Shown here: piece by piece, positions 22,949 through 33,834 of the stretch
How the letters are laid out: every line of letters starts with the position of its first letter
Numbering within the stretch: the stretch's first letter is position 1
Origin: Prostheceraeus crozeri
Taxonomy: Eukaryota; Platyhelminthes; Polycladida; Euryleptidae
DNA length: 64,000 bases
Direction: 5' to 3'
Assembly: GCA_907163375.1 (NCBI GenBank)
Contig: CAJQUW010005557.1
Coordinates: 33,527-97,526 of the forward strand
Program-made: the position numbers and the translations under genes
The notes under the pieces: model-generated
Database searches by the model: none
What the model was told of the DNA's origin: nothing
What the model saw: the letters and a program-made list of their open reading frames with translations, nothing else

Positions 22949-23836
22949 CTAAGATTTGCGTTTGTGAATGGACAACAACTTCGAGATAACTTTATTAATT
23001 GACTGTTGCACTTTATCTATTGCGTCAAGCAGCGTGTGATGTATTTTAATTTCTTTTCTATTAACTTGCATTTTCTCCTGATTCATCTTCAACGCCGTTT
23101 TAAGTGCATTTAACTTAATTTTACGAACATCTAATTGTCTTTTAACAGCATCTAACTGTTCTTTATTTTCTTTAGAGTTTTCTTGTAAATTTTTCTTTAA
23201 TTCATTTTCTAACTTGATTTTAAGAGTTTTCATTTTATCAACTTTTTGATTAAGTGAGTTTACTTCATTTATTATTCTATTCATCTTTTTCATTTGTTGA
23301 GTAATTTTAGAACTTAATTCATCAACACTTTTTTGGAATGTAGTTTGTAACTGCTTTAAATTTTTTTTAATTCTTTCAGGTAGTTTTTCTATTTCATCTT
23401 CTAATTGTTCTTTTAAAATTTTTATCTGATGTTTATTTTTAATGACTGCAGATTTTAAATTTATAGAAAGTAATATTAAAATTTTTGATTGTTCTGAAAT
23501 CTTTTTAAAAAGTTTTGCTATATCTGCTTCTAGCTCTCTATCCTTTTTATCAAGTTTTAATAATTTTTCGTTTAATGATTTGTCATTAAGTTTAAGCAAC
23601 TTTGATTCATTCATCAGTGGAACCAAAACATCGTTTATATATTTTTCCTTTAAGTCATTGATTTGTGTATCAACATATTGTTTATTTGTTAACTCTGTAT
23701 TTTGTTGCGGAAGAATAGAAAGATGCAATGGACCAGATAAAACGTCTCCAGTTTTCATGATATAATTTTCTATCTCTATTTCTAATTCACGATTATTCGG
23801 GATATATGCACCTCCACCAACATTTGGTAACATCAT
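22949..23836 (-). CDS. fibre-like coiled-coil protein (Polinton C), 295 aa
   Basis: Open, and nearly identical to the B copy described at 54303-55190. It starts MMLPNVGGGAYIPNNRELEI with the usual TTAAAAAATG context, divergent from the clamp-like gene 46 bp away, so the two may share a bidirectional promoter. Confidence 0.85.
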   Translation of the reverse strand: MMLPNVGGGAYIPNNRELEIEIENYIMKTGDVLSGPLHLSILPQQNTELTNKQYVDTQINDLKEKYINDVLVPLMNESKLLKLNDKSLNEKLLKLDKKDRELEADIAKLFKKISEQSKILILLSINLKSAVIKNKHQIKILKEQLEDEIEKLPERIKKNLKQLQTTFQKSVDELSSKITQQMKKMNRIINEVNSLNQKVDKMKTLKIKLENELKKNLQENSKENKEQLDAVKRQLDVRKIKLNALKTALKMNQEKMQVNRKEIKIHHTLLDAIDKVQQSINKVISKLLSIHKRKS

Positions 23837-23882
23837 TTTTTAATAATAAAAAAATAAAATTTTTTCTAATAAAAATAAAAAA

Positions 23883-25274
23883 ATGGAAACCCCAAATTTA
23901 AAAAAATTATATTCGCCCGCATCATCCTGTTCTTCTTATTCGACGAGATCAACGGGATTTGATAATAATAATAATAATAATAATACTATTACAAATCCAT
24001 GTATAGATGTTAATATTTTATTTCAATTACAAGCCGAAATATTTAGAGAACAGACTAAAGGTTTACCTTCTATAGAAACTAATTATTGTTTATTTCCAGG
24101 TGATCCATTTATTAAATTTATGGAGATTGTTAGTAAATATAATGATGTAGCTTATGTGGAATTAAATAAAGAAAATATGGTTATAATAGGACATAATAAT
24201 GTTTACGGATTCATTAGAGCAGTTTTACCGATTAGTAATACTGAGTGGATAGAAAATAAAATGATCAATTATATCAATATTAAAGAATTAGTTAAAAAAT
24301 TAAAATCTTTTTCGAAAGAAAAAATTAGATTATTTGTTGATGAACAAAATCAATATAACATTCATATCGAGAGTAAAAAACATAACGAAGACTTATTATG
24401 TCAAGTATATTATAGAGATACAATTTATAAACAAGAAACATTAGAAATGCCCCAAAGATATGATGATGATACATATATAGGATTATATTCAAACTTAAAT
24501 ATTAATTTGTTAAAATCTTACATAAATGGCTTAGCTCAACAAGAGAAAATTTATATGTGGACTACACCTTATACTATTAACAATGTCCATAATCATAATC
24601 ATAATAAACGAACCGAAGGTTCTAGGGCTTTTCCCGATCTTAAAGAATCTTATAATAATAATGATAATAATATAGATGATGATAATATAAAAGATGATTC
24701 TGAAACATCTGAAAATGGTGTAAATGGTAAGAAAGATTATAAAAGTATTAGTAATTACAAAAATTTAAGTGGAGAAAAATTTATATCTCATACTGATGTA
24801 CATGATATTAATACTACATATAATCAAAATTTATCTAAATTTCATTTTCTTACAATTGAAAATAATAATGATGGTATAGTTGAAGATACTGTTAGACAAC
24901 TATGTGTCGGGTCTACAAAATTTAAATTCGGATTTACATCTGATCAATTTAAAATTTTATCATCTTTAATAAAAACTAAAAGTGATTCAGATTATGGTGG
25001 TGTTATTAAATTTTCCAAAAGAGATCAAAGACCAATATTTTTCTCTATTATATTATTATCAGATAAAAAATGTAATTTACAGTTAGATATTCCAATAAGA
25101 GAATGGTATCCTATCAGGGAATGGCATCCTATACCAAAAAGTGTAATTTATGATGTTGAAGAATCAATTTATGATGATGATGAAGAATCAATTGATGATG
25201 ATGATGAAGAATCAATAGTTAGTGAAAATAAATATAAATTATCTTTTGATAAAACGTTATATGATGAAACTTAA
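23883..25274 (+). CDS. candidate sliding-clamp-like protein (Polinton C), 463 aa
   Basis: Open; homologous to B's 435-aa gene (52949-54256), where the clamp argument is given. Ser-rich and Asn-rich N-terminus, first fold-like half about residues 60-230, an Asn/Asp-rich linker (about 235-320) that contains the in-frame hairpin peptide RTEGSRAFPDL, then the second half (about 325-410) and an acidic Asp/Glu tail. It is codirectional with, and just upstream of, the PolB gene of C. Confidence 0.75.
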   Translation: METPNLKKLYSPASSCSSYSTRSTGFDNNNNNNNTITNPCIDVNILFQLQAEIFREQTKGLPSIETNYCLFPGDPFIKFMEIVSKYNDVAYVELNKENMVIIGHNNVYGFIRAVLPISNTEWIENKMINYINIKELVKKLKSFSKEKIRLFVDEQNQYNIHIESKKHNEDLLCQVYYRDTIYKQETLEMPQRYDDDTYIGLYSNLNINLLKSYINGLAQQEKIYMWTTPYTINNVHNHNHNKRTEGSRAFPDLKESYNNNDNNIDDDNIKDDSETSENGVNGKKDYKSISNYKNLSGEKFISHTDVHDINTTYNQNLSKFHFLTIENNNDGIVEDTVRQLCVGSTKFKFGFTSDQFKILSSLIKTKSDSDYGGVIKFSKRDQRPIFFSIILLSDKKCNLQLDIPIREWYPIREWHPIPKSVIYDVEESIYDDDEESIDDDDEESIVSENKYKLSFDKTLYDET

Positions 25275-25432
25275 TATGAAAAAACTTAATATGATAAAAC
25301 TTAATGTGATAAAGAAAAAAATAACTAAAGAACGTGAAATATATAATGATATAAAATAACACTCAAGTCCTTGATATTAGAATGTTTATATCTAAAATTA
25401 AAACACAAATTTTTTCTTTAAAAAATAAAAAA

Positions 25433-28400
25433 ATGGAAAATACCAAGTTTTATTGTAAATTATGTAAAAAAAGGTTGCAAACAAAAAGAAGTTATCAATC
25501 TCATTTAAATAGTAAATTGCATTTACAAAATGTAGAACGAGTTGATGAAGGAAATATATTAAAATTAAATAGTTATAAAAACTATCTAGAAACATTGCCT
25601 ACTGATATAAAAGTTAAAAAAATGTTTGATGATTATTCACATTCGGAATATAAAAAAGTTTTTAATAGTGAAGATGAGACCCTACCAGATGGAAGATATT
25701 TATTTAGCGATACTGATGAATTTGATGAAGCTGAACGAACCGATGAAGCGGAACGAACCGAAGGTTCTAGGGCTTCGCCATTAACAGATATAAAATATTT
25801 ATTTAATCAGTCTGTTGAACATAATGAAACCGATGAAACTTTTTATAATGTATTAACAAACTTTTATAATATATTTAAGAAATCTTTCAAATGTTATATG
25901 AATGTAGAAGTACTTTATACAAAAAATGGACCTGATGGAATTCCTGAAGAAATAATACAAGAACATTTTACAAATTCACAAGAAATTCATAATGTAAATG
26001 ATATACAACCCATATTTGAATCGATGATACTTAAATTAGAAAATTGTATAATTGAAGCCCAGTTACGTGAATCTGATTGGAGATTTGTTAAAATACTATC
26101 TAAGAAAATAGTAATTGATAAATATAAAAATAATACTGGTGGTAGTTATGTTCCTTTGCCTTTCAGTTCACCACAAATAATCAACATAAAAAATGAAGAT
26201 GATTATTGTTTTCTGTGGAGTATTGTAGCACATTTACATCCTGCAGAATATCATATAGAAAGACTAAGTCATTACAATAAAGAAGAATACATAAGTGAAT
26301 TTGATCTTTCTGATGGCTTAGATGAATTTCCATATGATTATAATAGGTTACTAAAGTTTCAAAAAAAGAATAAAAATTTAATTGAAGTAAATGTTTTTGA
26401 ATTAAATGTGAATTATGTTTCTATTGGTAAAATTACTCCACTTTACTCAGATTCAAAAAAATTTTATTTGAATAATAAAAATTTATGTCAATCAGAAATA
26501 GTATATAATGATAGAGGAAATTACATGCATCATAATATTTTTTACCAAGGAAATATAATATGTACTGAAAAATTTCAAATTGTTAAAACACTATCACCAA
26601 TAATGATTAATCATAATAATTATAAAGGACGTAATTATAATTATGATTATGATACCGATTATTTATCTTTATCTTTAGAATATCAACAAAAATTACAAAA
26701 TTTAAATGAAATTTTACAAAAATGTAAAACAGATTATCAACAACAAACAAAAATATTAGTACAAGAATATGGTCATAAATATCAAAATAAGATAGAAATA
26801 ATTCAAAAATTAAATGAAGAAAATAATGAAGAAAATGAAACCAAACAAAAAATAAATGAATGTTTAAAAAAATGTCTACAACAATATAAAGAACAATATA
26901 ATAAAGAATATAGTTATCAGTTACAAATATTAAATCAAAATTATCAACAGTCTGAAAAAGATTTACAAAGACAAATTGATTTAACACATGAAATATATAA
27001 AGATAAATTTGAAAAATTAAAACAAACAAAACAACCAGCACAAGCGAATATATTATATTATCAGGGTCATTTTATATTGTGTAAAGATGTTTCTATATTT
27101 ACAAAAACTTCAGATAATCAAAATTTTCCTTGTCTTCAATGTATGACAAGTTTTAGAACTTTAGAAGAAATGAATAGACATTTGGAGAATTGTCAACAAA
27201 ACGAAGCAGTTGAAAATACTTTTCCTAAAGATGATTATTTAGAATATAATAAATGGTATTTTAAAAATAAAGTACCCTTTACTATTTATTGTGATTTTGA
27301 AGCATATAATGTTAACATGATACAAAATCGAACGGAAAGTTGCAGGGCTTCACCCGATTCTGAAAATGGTACGGGCCAAGCCCTAGAACCTTCGGTTTGT
27401 AATTCTGGAAAAAGTGTAGCTGAACAAAGTAAAGAAAAATATTTATTTGAACAAAAACCATTATGTTGGGGAATGTACATTCATTCAAATTATCCTGAAT
27501 TATTTAAATCAGAATATTATCAATACTATGGTGAAGATAGTTCAGAAATGTTTACAAAGAAAGTAGAAGAATTACAAGGACGTTTTTCACAATTGCTTGA
27601 AACAAATATTCCAATGATGCCATTAACAGAAAAAGAAAAATTAAATTTTATTAATGAAACAAAATGTTATTACTGTGGAAAAGAATTTACAAAAAATTAT
27701 AAAAATGGCAGAGGTAGATATATTGATAAGGTAAAAGATCATGATCATCTAAATGGATTATATAGAGGTGCAGCACATAATTCTTGTAATCTTAATGCTA
27801 ATAAATTTAAATATAACTTTGTTCCTCTATATTTCTATAATGGTTCTAAATATGATTTCCATCTAGTAATGAAAGATTTATTTTCATCTGAAAAATTACA
27901 ACAACAACAAATAAATGTACTATGTAAAACAGAAGAAGAATATTTTTCAATGCAATTAGGTTGTATTAGAATTTTAGAAGCATTTAGATTTTTTACTCCT
28001 TATTCATTAGATGTTATGGGAAAAACTTTGAAACCTGAACAATGTAAAATATTAAATAAATATAATTTAAAACCTTTAAAAGGCATATTTCCGTATGAAT
28101 ATTTAACCTGTGGTTCACAGTCGAAGACTGATATAACTGGAGATAAAACCTGTGGTTCACAGTCGAAGACTGATTTTAATTCTGTGAATAAAATTATGGA
28201 AGAAAAACAACTTCCTCCAATAAATAAATTTAAATCAACATTAAAACAATCACAATTATCTGAAGAAGACTATGCAGAAGCTGAAAAGAATTGGAGAGAG
28301 TTAAATTGTAAAACAATGTATGATTATACAATGAAATATCTACAGATAGATGTATTAATCCTTGCTGATCTTTTTGAAAACTTTCGTGACATGTGTTTAG

Positions 28401-29923
28401 GATATTACGGAATAGATCCATGTTATTGTTATTCTACACCAGGTTTAACATGGTTAGCAGGATTAAAACATACAAATGTTAAACTTAAACATTATAAAGA
28501 AAATACATATGATAAATTATTATTTTTTGAATCTGGAATTAGAGGTGGAGTTTCATCAGTTTTAGGTAATAGATATGTTAAATGTTATAATAAGAAAGTA
28601 AATCCTGATGATTATGGAATAATGAAACCTTTATCTCCAGAAGAAAAAGAAAAAATATTAGAAATTTTGCGAACGAAACGAGAAGGAGTAGAACGTGAAA
28701 ATGCAATTGATGAATTCATGAGAGAAAACTATTTGTTATATTATGATTTTAATAGCTTATATTCTTCTTGCATGATACAAGAATTACCAACAGGTGAAAT
28801 GTCATGGTGTAATATTCTAGATTATCAAAAAAAATATGATGGAAATTATAATCATGGTTATATATATGAAGTTGATTTAGTATACCCTGATGAAATAAAA
28901 GATAAAACAAAATATTTTCCTTTCTGTCCCGAAAACAAAATTCCTAATATAGAAGATTTTTCAGATTATCAAAAATCTTTAATTCCTAAGAAATACAGAC
29001 CAACAAAAAAACTTATGTTAACACAAAGCAATAAAGGAAAGTATGTTGTTGAAGAAAGAATGCTAGATTGGTATTTAGATCATGGAATGATTCTCACCAA
29101 AATACATCGAAAACTATTTTATCAAAAATCTAGGTGGTTAAAAAATTATATAGAGTTCAATATTGAAAAACGTAAAATAGCTAAAAGAAATAAAGATGAT
29201 TTTGGAAACGTGTTCTTCAAATTAATGAATAATGCATTTTATGGTAAGACTTTAGAAAATGTGCGTAATAGACAAAATATTGAAATAGTTTATGATAAAT
29301 ATAGGTTTCAAAATTTAACAAGGAAACCTACATATAAAAGAACTACTAGATTTAGTGATGAACTATGTGCTGTACATTTACGTCGAATTAGCGTAAAACA
29401 TGATAAGTTTAATTTCATTGGATTCACTATATTAGAATTAGCTAAACTATTTATGTATAAATTTATATATGATTATTTAGCACCTGCTTATGGCCAAAAC
29501 TATAAATTACACTTTACAGATACCGATTCTGTTTTCTTAGAATTAACAATACCGTATAATTCTTCACTTAATGAAGAAATAGATAAAATAAAAGATATCA
29601 TTCATCCTTCTGATTTATGTAAAGTAAAAGATGAATTAGAAGGAAATGAAGATTTCATAACAGAAGCTATATTTTTAAAATCTAAATGTTACTGTTATGA
29701 TACAACTAATAATATTAAAACACATAAAACATTAAAAGGAATTTCAAAGGCATCAGTGGCTAATCAAATAACATTTCAAGATTATAAAAATGTATTATTT
29801 AATAATGAAATAAAAACAGCATGTAATTATAGACTTAATTCAAAGAAACATAAAATGTATTTAAAAGAAGAACATAAATTAGCATTAGATCCATTTGATG
29901 ATAAAAGAAAAAATTTTACCTGA
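25433..29923 (+). CDS. polB: protein-primed family B DNA polymerase with zinc fingers and endonuclease-VII-like module (Polinton C), 1,497 aa
   Basis: Start chosen at MENTKFYCKLC, preceded by AAATAAAAAAATG like the other genes; an upstream ATG at 25382 is in frame but has a poorer context. Domains in order: C2H2 finger (about 8-30); the IKNEDDYCFLWSIVAHLHP region common in animal Polinton PolBs (about 250); a Gln/Lys/Glu coiled coil (about 410-530); a second finger CLQCMTSFRTLEEMNRH (about 565); exonuclease motif I YCDFEAYN (about 618); CYYCGKEF ... DHDHLN ... SCNLNANKF, an endonuclease VII fold (about 744-790); NGSKYDFH (about 802) and YLQIDVLILAD (about 968); polymerase motifs YYDFNSLYSS (about 1103), LMNNAFYGKT (about 1264) and FTDTDSVF (about 1362). 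It copies the element from its ends. It contains in-frame hairpin repeats. It is unrelated in layout to the PolB of A and B. Confidence 0.95.
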   Translation: MENTKFYCKLCKKRLQTKRSYQSHLNSKLHLQNVERVDEGNILKLNSYKNYLETLPTDIKVKKMFDDYSHSEYKKVFNSEDETLPDGRYLFSDTDEFDEAERTDEAERTEGSRASPLTDIKYLFNQSVEHNETDETFYNVLTNFYNIFKKSFKCYMNVEVLYTKNGPDGIPEEIIQEHFTNSQEIHNVNDIQPIFESMILKLENCIIEAQLRESDWRFVKILSKKIVIDKYKNNTGGSYVPLPFSSPQIINIKNEDDYCFLWSIVAHLHPAEYHIERLSHYNKEEYISEFDLSDGLDEFPYDYNRLLKFQKKNKNLIEVNVFELNVNYVSIGKITPLYSDSKKFYLNNKNLCQSEIVYNDRGNYMHHNIFYQGNIICTEKFQIVKTLSPIMINHNNYKGRNYNYDYDTDYLSLSLEYQQKLQNLNEILQKCKTDYQQQTKILVQEYGHKYQNKIEIIQKLNEENNEENETKQKINECLKKCLQQYKEQYNKEYSYQLQILNQNYQQSEKDLQRQIDLTHEIYKDKFEKLKQTKQPAQANILYYQGHFILCKDVSIFTKTSDNQNFPCLQCMTSFRTLEEMNRHLENCQQNEAVENTFPKDDYLEYNKWYFKNKVPFTIYCDFEAYNVNMIQNRTESCRASPDSENGTGQALEPSVCNSGKSVAEQSKEKYLFEQKPLCWGMYIHSNYPELFKSEYYQYYGEDSSEMFTKKVEELQGRFSQLLETNIPMMPLTEKEKLNFINETKCYYCGKEFTKNYKNGRGRYIDKVKDHDHLNGLYRGAAHNSCNLNANKFKYNFVPLYFYNGSKYDFHLVMKDLFSSEKLQQQQINVLCKTEEEYFSMQLGCIRILEAFRFFTPYSLDVMGKTLKPEQCKILNKYNLKPLKGIFPYEYLTCGSQSKTDITGDKTCGSQSKTDFNSVNKIMEEKQLPPINKFKSTLKQSQLSEEDYAEAEKNWRELNCKTMYDYTMKYLQIDVLILADLFENFRDMCLGYYGIDPCYCYSTPGLTWLAGLKHTNVKLKHYKENTYDKLLFFESGIRGGVSSVLGNRYVKCYNKKVNPDDYGIMKPLSPEEKEKILEILRTKREGVERENAIDEFMRENYLLYYDFNSLYSSCMIQELPTGEMSWCNILDYQKKYDGNYNHGYIYEVDLVYPDEIKDKTKYFPFCPENKIPNIEDFSDYQKSLIPKKYRPTKKLMLTQSNKGKYVVEERMLDWYLDHGMILTKIHRKLFYQKSRWLKNYIEFNIEKRKIAKRNKDDFGNVFFKLMNNAFYGKTLENVRNRQNIEIVYDKYRFQNLTRKPTYKRTTRFSDELCAVHLRRISVKHDKFNFIGFTILELAKLFMYKFIYDYLAPAYGQNYKLHFTDTDSVFLELTIPYNSSLNEEIDKIKDIIHPSDLCKVKDELEGNEDFITEAIFLKSKCYCYDTTNNIKTHKTLKGISKASVANQITFQDYKNVLFNNEIKTACNYRLNSKKHKMYLKEEHKLALDPFDDKRKNFT

Positions 29924-30034
29924 TGGAATAACTACTTCACCTTTTTAATTTTCTAATTTCTAAGATAGTCAAATTTGATATATACATAAAATAAAAATAA
30001 AAAATATTATTGCACTATATTTGTATATTTTTTA

Positions 30035-30800
30035 TCACTCGGTAAACAAATGTTCTATAACTCTATCATGAATTTTTTTATCAATATTAATTGTGATAAA
30101 TCCATAATCTTTTGACCAAGCATTGTTACACGATTGTTTAAATTCATCTTTACTTCTTACACATAAATCTCTTAACAAATCACTTAAGTTTCTTGCATTT
30201 ATTTCAAATAGTATAAATATATTTGCATTCTTTCTAATAACACTTCCGTCTAATGAATACATACTTTGTGTTAAATAAAATACACTACAGTTATTATGTC
30301 TACCTCTTGTGAAATAATTTCTCTGAACTGACTGATTTCTATCATTAACACAATCATCAAAAATTACACAATGTTTCATTCTTTTATCTAGTTTACTAGG
30401 ATCTTGCATATTACCACTATCATCTATTAATTGTATCTTTATATGCTTATTTTTATTAGATTCTACTAACTGATTATTTTTTGTTGCTTCTTCACACCAC
30501 GAACTTATTTCTTCTTCATCTTCAGATTTTTCATACTCTTTGAATAATGAAGCAATTGCTGTTTTTTAAGATTATTTTCAAATCCATATTTTAAAAATTG
30601 ATAGACGGGTTGTTCTGCTGTTGTTGTATAAATTATAAGATTGTTATAATCCAAAAAATTTGGAGTCGTTAAAATTTTAAATAATAGATACGTTTTTCCA
30701 CAACCTGATCTTCCACAAATAACTGACAAAACTTTATTAGATAAATTTGGATGATGATTAAATTTAAGTTTTTTTTATTAAATGGAGGTAATTCACTCAT
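30035..30800 (-). pseudogene. A32/FtsK-type packaging ATPase (Polinton C, fossil)
   Basis: Counterpart of the open 255-aa B gene (47909-48676). Walker A GRSGCGKTY and Walker B HCVIFDDC are both readable, as is RNYFTRGRHNNCSVFYLTQS. It is convergent with PolB across a spacer of about 110 bp. The copy is broken. Confidence 0.9.
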
Positions 30801-30885
30801 TTTTTAATAAAAAAATTTTATTTTTATTTTTTTTGTTTCTAAAGAAGAAGAAGAAAATTAAACTTCTCTAGCTTCGCGTAGGAGT

Positions 30886-31668
30886 TTATACCTCTCGAAC
30901 CAAAAGATCTATCATAATCTCTTCACCTCCAAAATTTATTTCTTGTCCTTTCTCATCAGTGATTCTAATGTTAATGTTGTTAATAGTTTTTCTTGTAATA
31001 GGAAAATATATTAATGTTTGTGGAAATACATTTAATCTATAACCAATGGGTACAGTAAAAGCTGGAAAACTGAATAGTAAATTTGATAATTTACCATTTA
31101 TATATCCTCCTTCAATAATGTCACAATGTACAACAATTGAATTTATTTCAGTTATTTTTGGAATCTTCTCACCTAAATGATAACCTTGACTATAGGTTTG
31201 TTTATTAAATCCTAATAGCTTTGACAATGATCTATCATGATTAAAATCAACTTGATGATTTTCGTCTAAAGTAAGAGAAAATTTATTAACTGCCGGTTCA
31301 ACTGCAAAATGTAATTGTTTCTTATCTTTAAATGGTATACCTAAATGTCTCTTAATTTCATTTGATATTGATTCAACTTCGTAAGAACCAGGAAGAAAAG
31401 TTAATATTTTCCACGTTTTGCCTTTATCAGTAGAAAATTGATCATTCACATCTTTGATAACGTTTTGAATAGTGTTAAATGTAGAGAAACTAGTCAATGC
31501 AATTTGATAATTTTTATTTTGTTCCAAATGTAGAATGGGTTCTAAATTACAAGTGTGTGATGAAGTAGTTGTTATAATTTTTAACGTCGTACTAAATTTT
31601 GATGAACCCAAAATCTCTGTTAAATTTTCTAAATGATTATTAATTTTGTCTAAATCTGCTGAACACAT
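30886..31668 (-). CDS. penton-like minor capsid protein (Polinton C), 260 aa
   Basis: Open and nearly identical to B's penton-like protein (46972-47754), where the assignment is argued. It starts MCSADLDKINNHLENLTEIL after TTTAACTAAAAAATG. A single 21-bp hairpin unit trails its 3' end (four units in B). Confidence 0.9.
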   Translation of the reverse strand: MCSADLDKINNHLENLTEILGSSKFSTTLKIITTTSSHTCNLEPILHLEQNKNYQIALTSFSTFNTIQNVIKDVNDQFSTDKGKTWKILTFLPGSYEVESISNEIKRHLGIPFKDKKQLHFAVEPAVNKFSLTLDENHQVDFNHDRSLSKLLGFNKQTYSQGYHLGEKIPKITEINSIVVHCDIIEGGYINGKLSNLLFSFPAFTVPIGYRLNVFPQTLIYFPITRKTINNINIRITDEKGQEINFGGEEIMIDLLVREV

Positions 31669-31746
31669 TTTTTAGTTAAAATTTTAAATAAATATTTTTT
31701 ATAAAAAAATTAAAAACAACAACATATTTCAGCTACGGGCGAAGCC

Positions 31747-32571
31747 CTAGAACATTCGGTTCGTTATACTTTTATAATCCTCTTCATTTAGAATCTTCTT
31801 TTCTAACAGTCTTTTCAATATAGCATGAATTTCATTGAAACTAGAATTATGTCCTTCTTTTATTGCAGATATTAAAATATTTAATCTATTTAGTAATTCT
31901 TGTGGATCATCTGGTAGAGATACAGTTGTTTCAGTTTTCTGTTTTTCAGATAAACCTTTTCCTACTTTAACCCCCGTTGATAATAAATTTTCTAATTGTT
32001 TATAACGTCTTAGAGATTTTACTGCACCAACTCTATCTAACATAGCTTTATATTTTATAAGATCTTCTACAGCATAATTATTTAAATCTGCTCCTCTTAA
32101 AAGATTAACAAAATTTCTATCTAAATTAAAAGGAGATTTATCTGGTGAAAAAATTATACCTCGAAAAGGTTGTGGAAATATTTCTTTTTGACCGAGATAA
32201 AATCTAGGTATTATTTTTCCATCTATAAATGAAATAGAATGTTCAAATTGCATAGATTTTGGTAATTTCTTATTAATGTTTGATTCTAGTAATCCATAGT
32301 CATCTAATATAGTTTTGTGCTCTGGATCTGTTATATCAATTTGTTTATCATTATTTGTACTTCCTTTTTCAAGAGTTTTAAATGGTTTCATAGTTTTCTC
32401 AAAATCAGTTTTTACTTGCTCGGTTTGCTGCATTTTTTCAAACATATCAGATTGAATACCAGCTTTTATCATTCTATGTTGAAGATGATTTTCTTTCATA
32501 ATATTTCTTTGTTTTATTAACTCTTCTAATTGTTTTATTCTTTTAAAATTATCAGCTCTAATTTTATCCAT
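31747..32571 (-). CDS. conserved Polinton protein of unknown function (C), 274 aa
   Basis: Open and nearly identical to the B copy at 46065-46886. Start taken at MDKIRADNFKRIKQLEELIK because ATATTTTAAAAATG precedes it; the frame stays open upstream. A GGGCGAAGCCC hairpin word with TTCGGTTCG follows the stop codon. Confidence 0.75.
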   Translation of the reverse strand: MDKIRADNFKRIKQLEELIKQRNIMKENHLQHRMIKAGIQSDMFEKMQQTEQVKTDFEKTMKPFKTLEKGSTNNDKQIDITDPEHKTILDDYGLLESNINKKLPKSMQFEHSISFIDGKIIPRFYLGQKEIFPQPFRGIIFSPDKSPFNLDRNFVNLLRGADLNNYAVEDLIKYKAMLDRVGAVKSLRRYKQLENLLSTGVKVGKGLSEKQKTETTVSLPDDPQELLNRLNILISAIKEGHNSSFNEIHAILKRLLEKKILNEEDYKSITNRMF

Positions 32572-32692
32572 TTTTAAAATATAATATTTGAATTTTGTGG
32601 TAACATTGGAATACAGCAAAAACATTTTACTGAACAAATTATTTTTTTATTGCTTTGTTGTTTGACATCTTTTCGTTTAAAGTTTTCTCGTT

Positions 32693-33409
32693 TTAAGTTT
32701 TGTTTAATAAAGTTTTGCTTAAATTTTCGCTTAAAGTTTTTAGCTCTTCTAAAAAAATTTTATCATTTTCTTCATTAGAAATTTTACCACCAGTAAAAGT
32801 TTTACCATCACTAGAAATTTTGCCATCATTTTTATTTTTATCATCGACTTTTTCTGTCTGTGATTGAAATGATATTTGATTTACTTCATTAGCTATTTGA
32901 TCAAATTTTTCAATCTCATCTAACGTAATAACATTATCATCACATACTCTTTGAAAGTAGTAATGTAGTTTATCATAGACTTCTTTAATATGTAAATGTT
33001 TAGTTTTTAATGATTTTCGTTTCTTAGTTATTAAAGATTTATCTAACATTGTAACAAGTGAAGTACCTGTTAAAGCTGTAGCAACTGCTGGAATTACTAA
33101 AACACCTGAAGATATAACAATTGTTAAAGCACCTAAACTTATTGTTAAGAATATGCCAATTCCTTGTGTTACATTCTTAACTTTAGTCCATCTCTTTCTT
33201 AATTTTTTATAATGCTCTAATCTTAATAATAATTGAGATTCCTTATCTTTCATATACCTAACTCTATCTTTGTGTTTTTCTTTATTCATTTTTTCAATGT
33301 TAATCTTTTCAATGTCCATTAAAGTAGAACTACGTTCATATGATAACGAAGGATATATTCTTGAGGTTCCTTCCATTTCTGAAGTTCCTTCCACTTTTGT
33401 TTCTTCCAT
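32693..33409 (-). CDS. two-helix membrane protein (Polinton C), about 238 aa
   Basis: Open. Described under B (45248-45943). Start taken at MEETKVEGTSEMEGTSRI, after TTTCTTTAAAAATG. Its upstream edge coincides with the inner edge of the right TIR, so the TIR carries its promoter. Confidence 0.75.
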   Translation of the reverse strand: MEETKVEGTSEMEGTSRIYPSLSYERSSTLMDIEKINIEKMNKEKHKDRVRYMKDKESQLLLRLEHYKKLRKRWTKVKNVTQGIGIFLTISLGALTIVISSGVLVIPAVATALTGTSLVTMLDKSLITKKRKSLKTKHLHIKEVYDKLHYYFQRVCDDNVITLDEIEKFDQIANEVNQISFQSQTEKVDDKNKNDGKISSDGKTFTGGKISNEENDKIFLEELKTLSENLSKTLLNKT

Positions 33410-33417
33410 TTTTAAAG

Positions 33418-33834
33418 AAATATTATTAGTCACATGTTATATTTTAAAAACCTAAAAGATGGATAAAATTCATGAATTTGAAATTCTTAACTTTTCTGAT
33501 TTTTTCGGTGTCCTGGAACGGTCATGATTTAAGCGAGAAAATTGTAATTCTCAAATTTGAGATTTTGAAAAATTTGAAAATTGGGTATTTTTAAAAACGT
33601 CATAAATTCATGAATTTAGGTCTTCATAACCTGAAAAAGGGTTCAAATTCATGAATTTATGTCGTTTTTAAAAATACCATTTTTTGAAAAAATGGTACTT
33701 TTTGAATGGACTAAATTCATGTATTTAGGTCTTAAAAACCTGAAAAAGGGTCTAAATTCATGAATTTATGTCGTTTTTAAAGATACCATTTTTTGAATTT
33801 TATGGTGTCCTGGAACGGTCTTTTGCCCATTACT
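33418..33834 (-). repeat. Polinton C right TIR
   Basis: Inverted copy of 15787-16276, with the same AAATTCATGAATTTA palindromes and GGTGTCCTGGAACGGTC words; it ends in GGGCAATGG-like sequence next to AACAAA. There are no genes in it. Confidence 0.9.

Larger units (their letters stand above)
15787..33834. mobile_element. Polinton C (nested in A)
   Basis: 18,048 bp between perfect AACAAA duplications (15781-15786, 33835-33840). The two ends share TGGGCAAAAGACCGTTCCAG, and the right end begins AGTAATGGGC when read inward. It lies in the same orientation as A. It differs from A and B in its terminal sequence, in carrying an unrelated 1,497-aa PolB on the opposite strand from the ATPase, and in lacking the 101-aa gene. 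Perhaps five or six breaks. It is younger than A. Confidence 0.95.

Noticed and set aside
23442-23765. Plus-strand Ser/Phe-rich open frame opposite the fibre-like gene (similar ones at 15179 and on the minus strand at 54374).
   Set aside because: It is the antisense of the Lys/Leu-rich coiled coil; the frame follows from the composition of the real gene and has no start context.
26607-27041. Minus-strand Phe/Leu/Val-rich frame resembling a membrane protein.
   Set aside because: Antisense of the Gln/Lys/Glu coiled coil of PolB; hydrophobicity is an artefact of strand.
32317-32520. Short frames starting MLWICYINLFIIICT (also at 41936 and 46116).
   Set aside because: Antisense of the conserved unknown gene; repeated in three places only because that gene is repeated.
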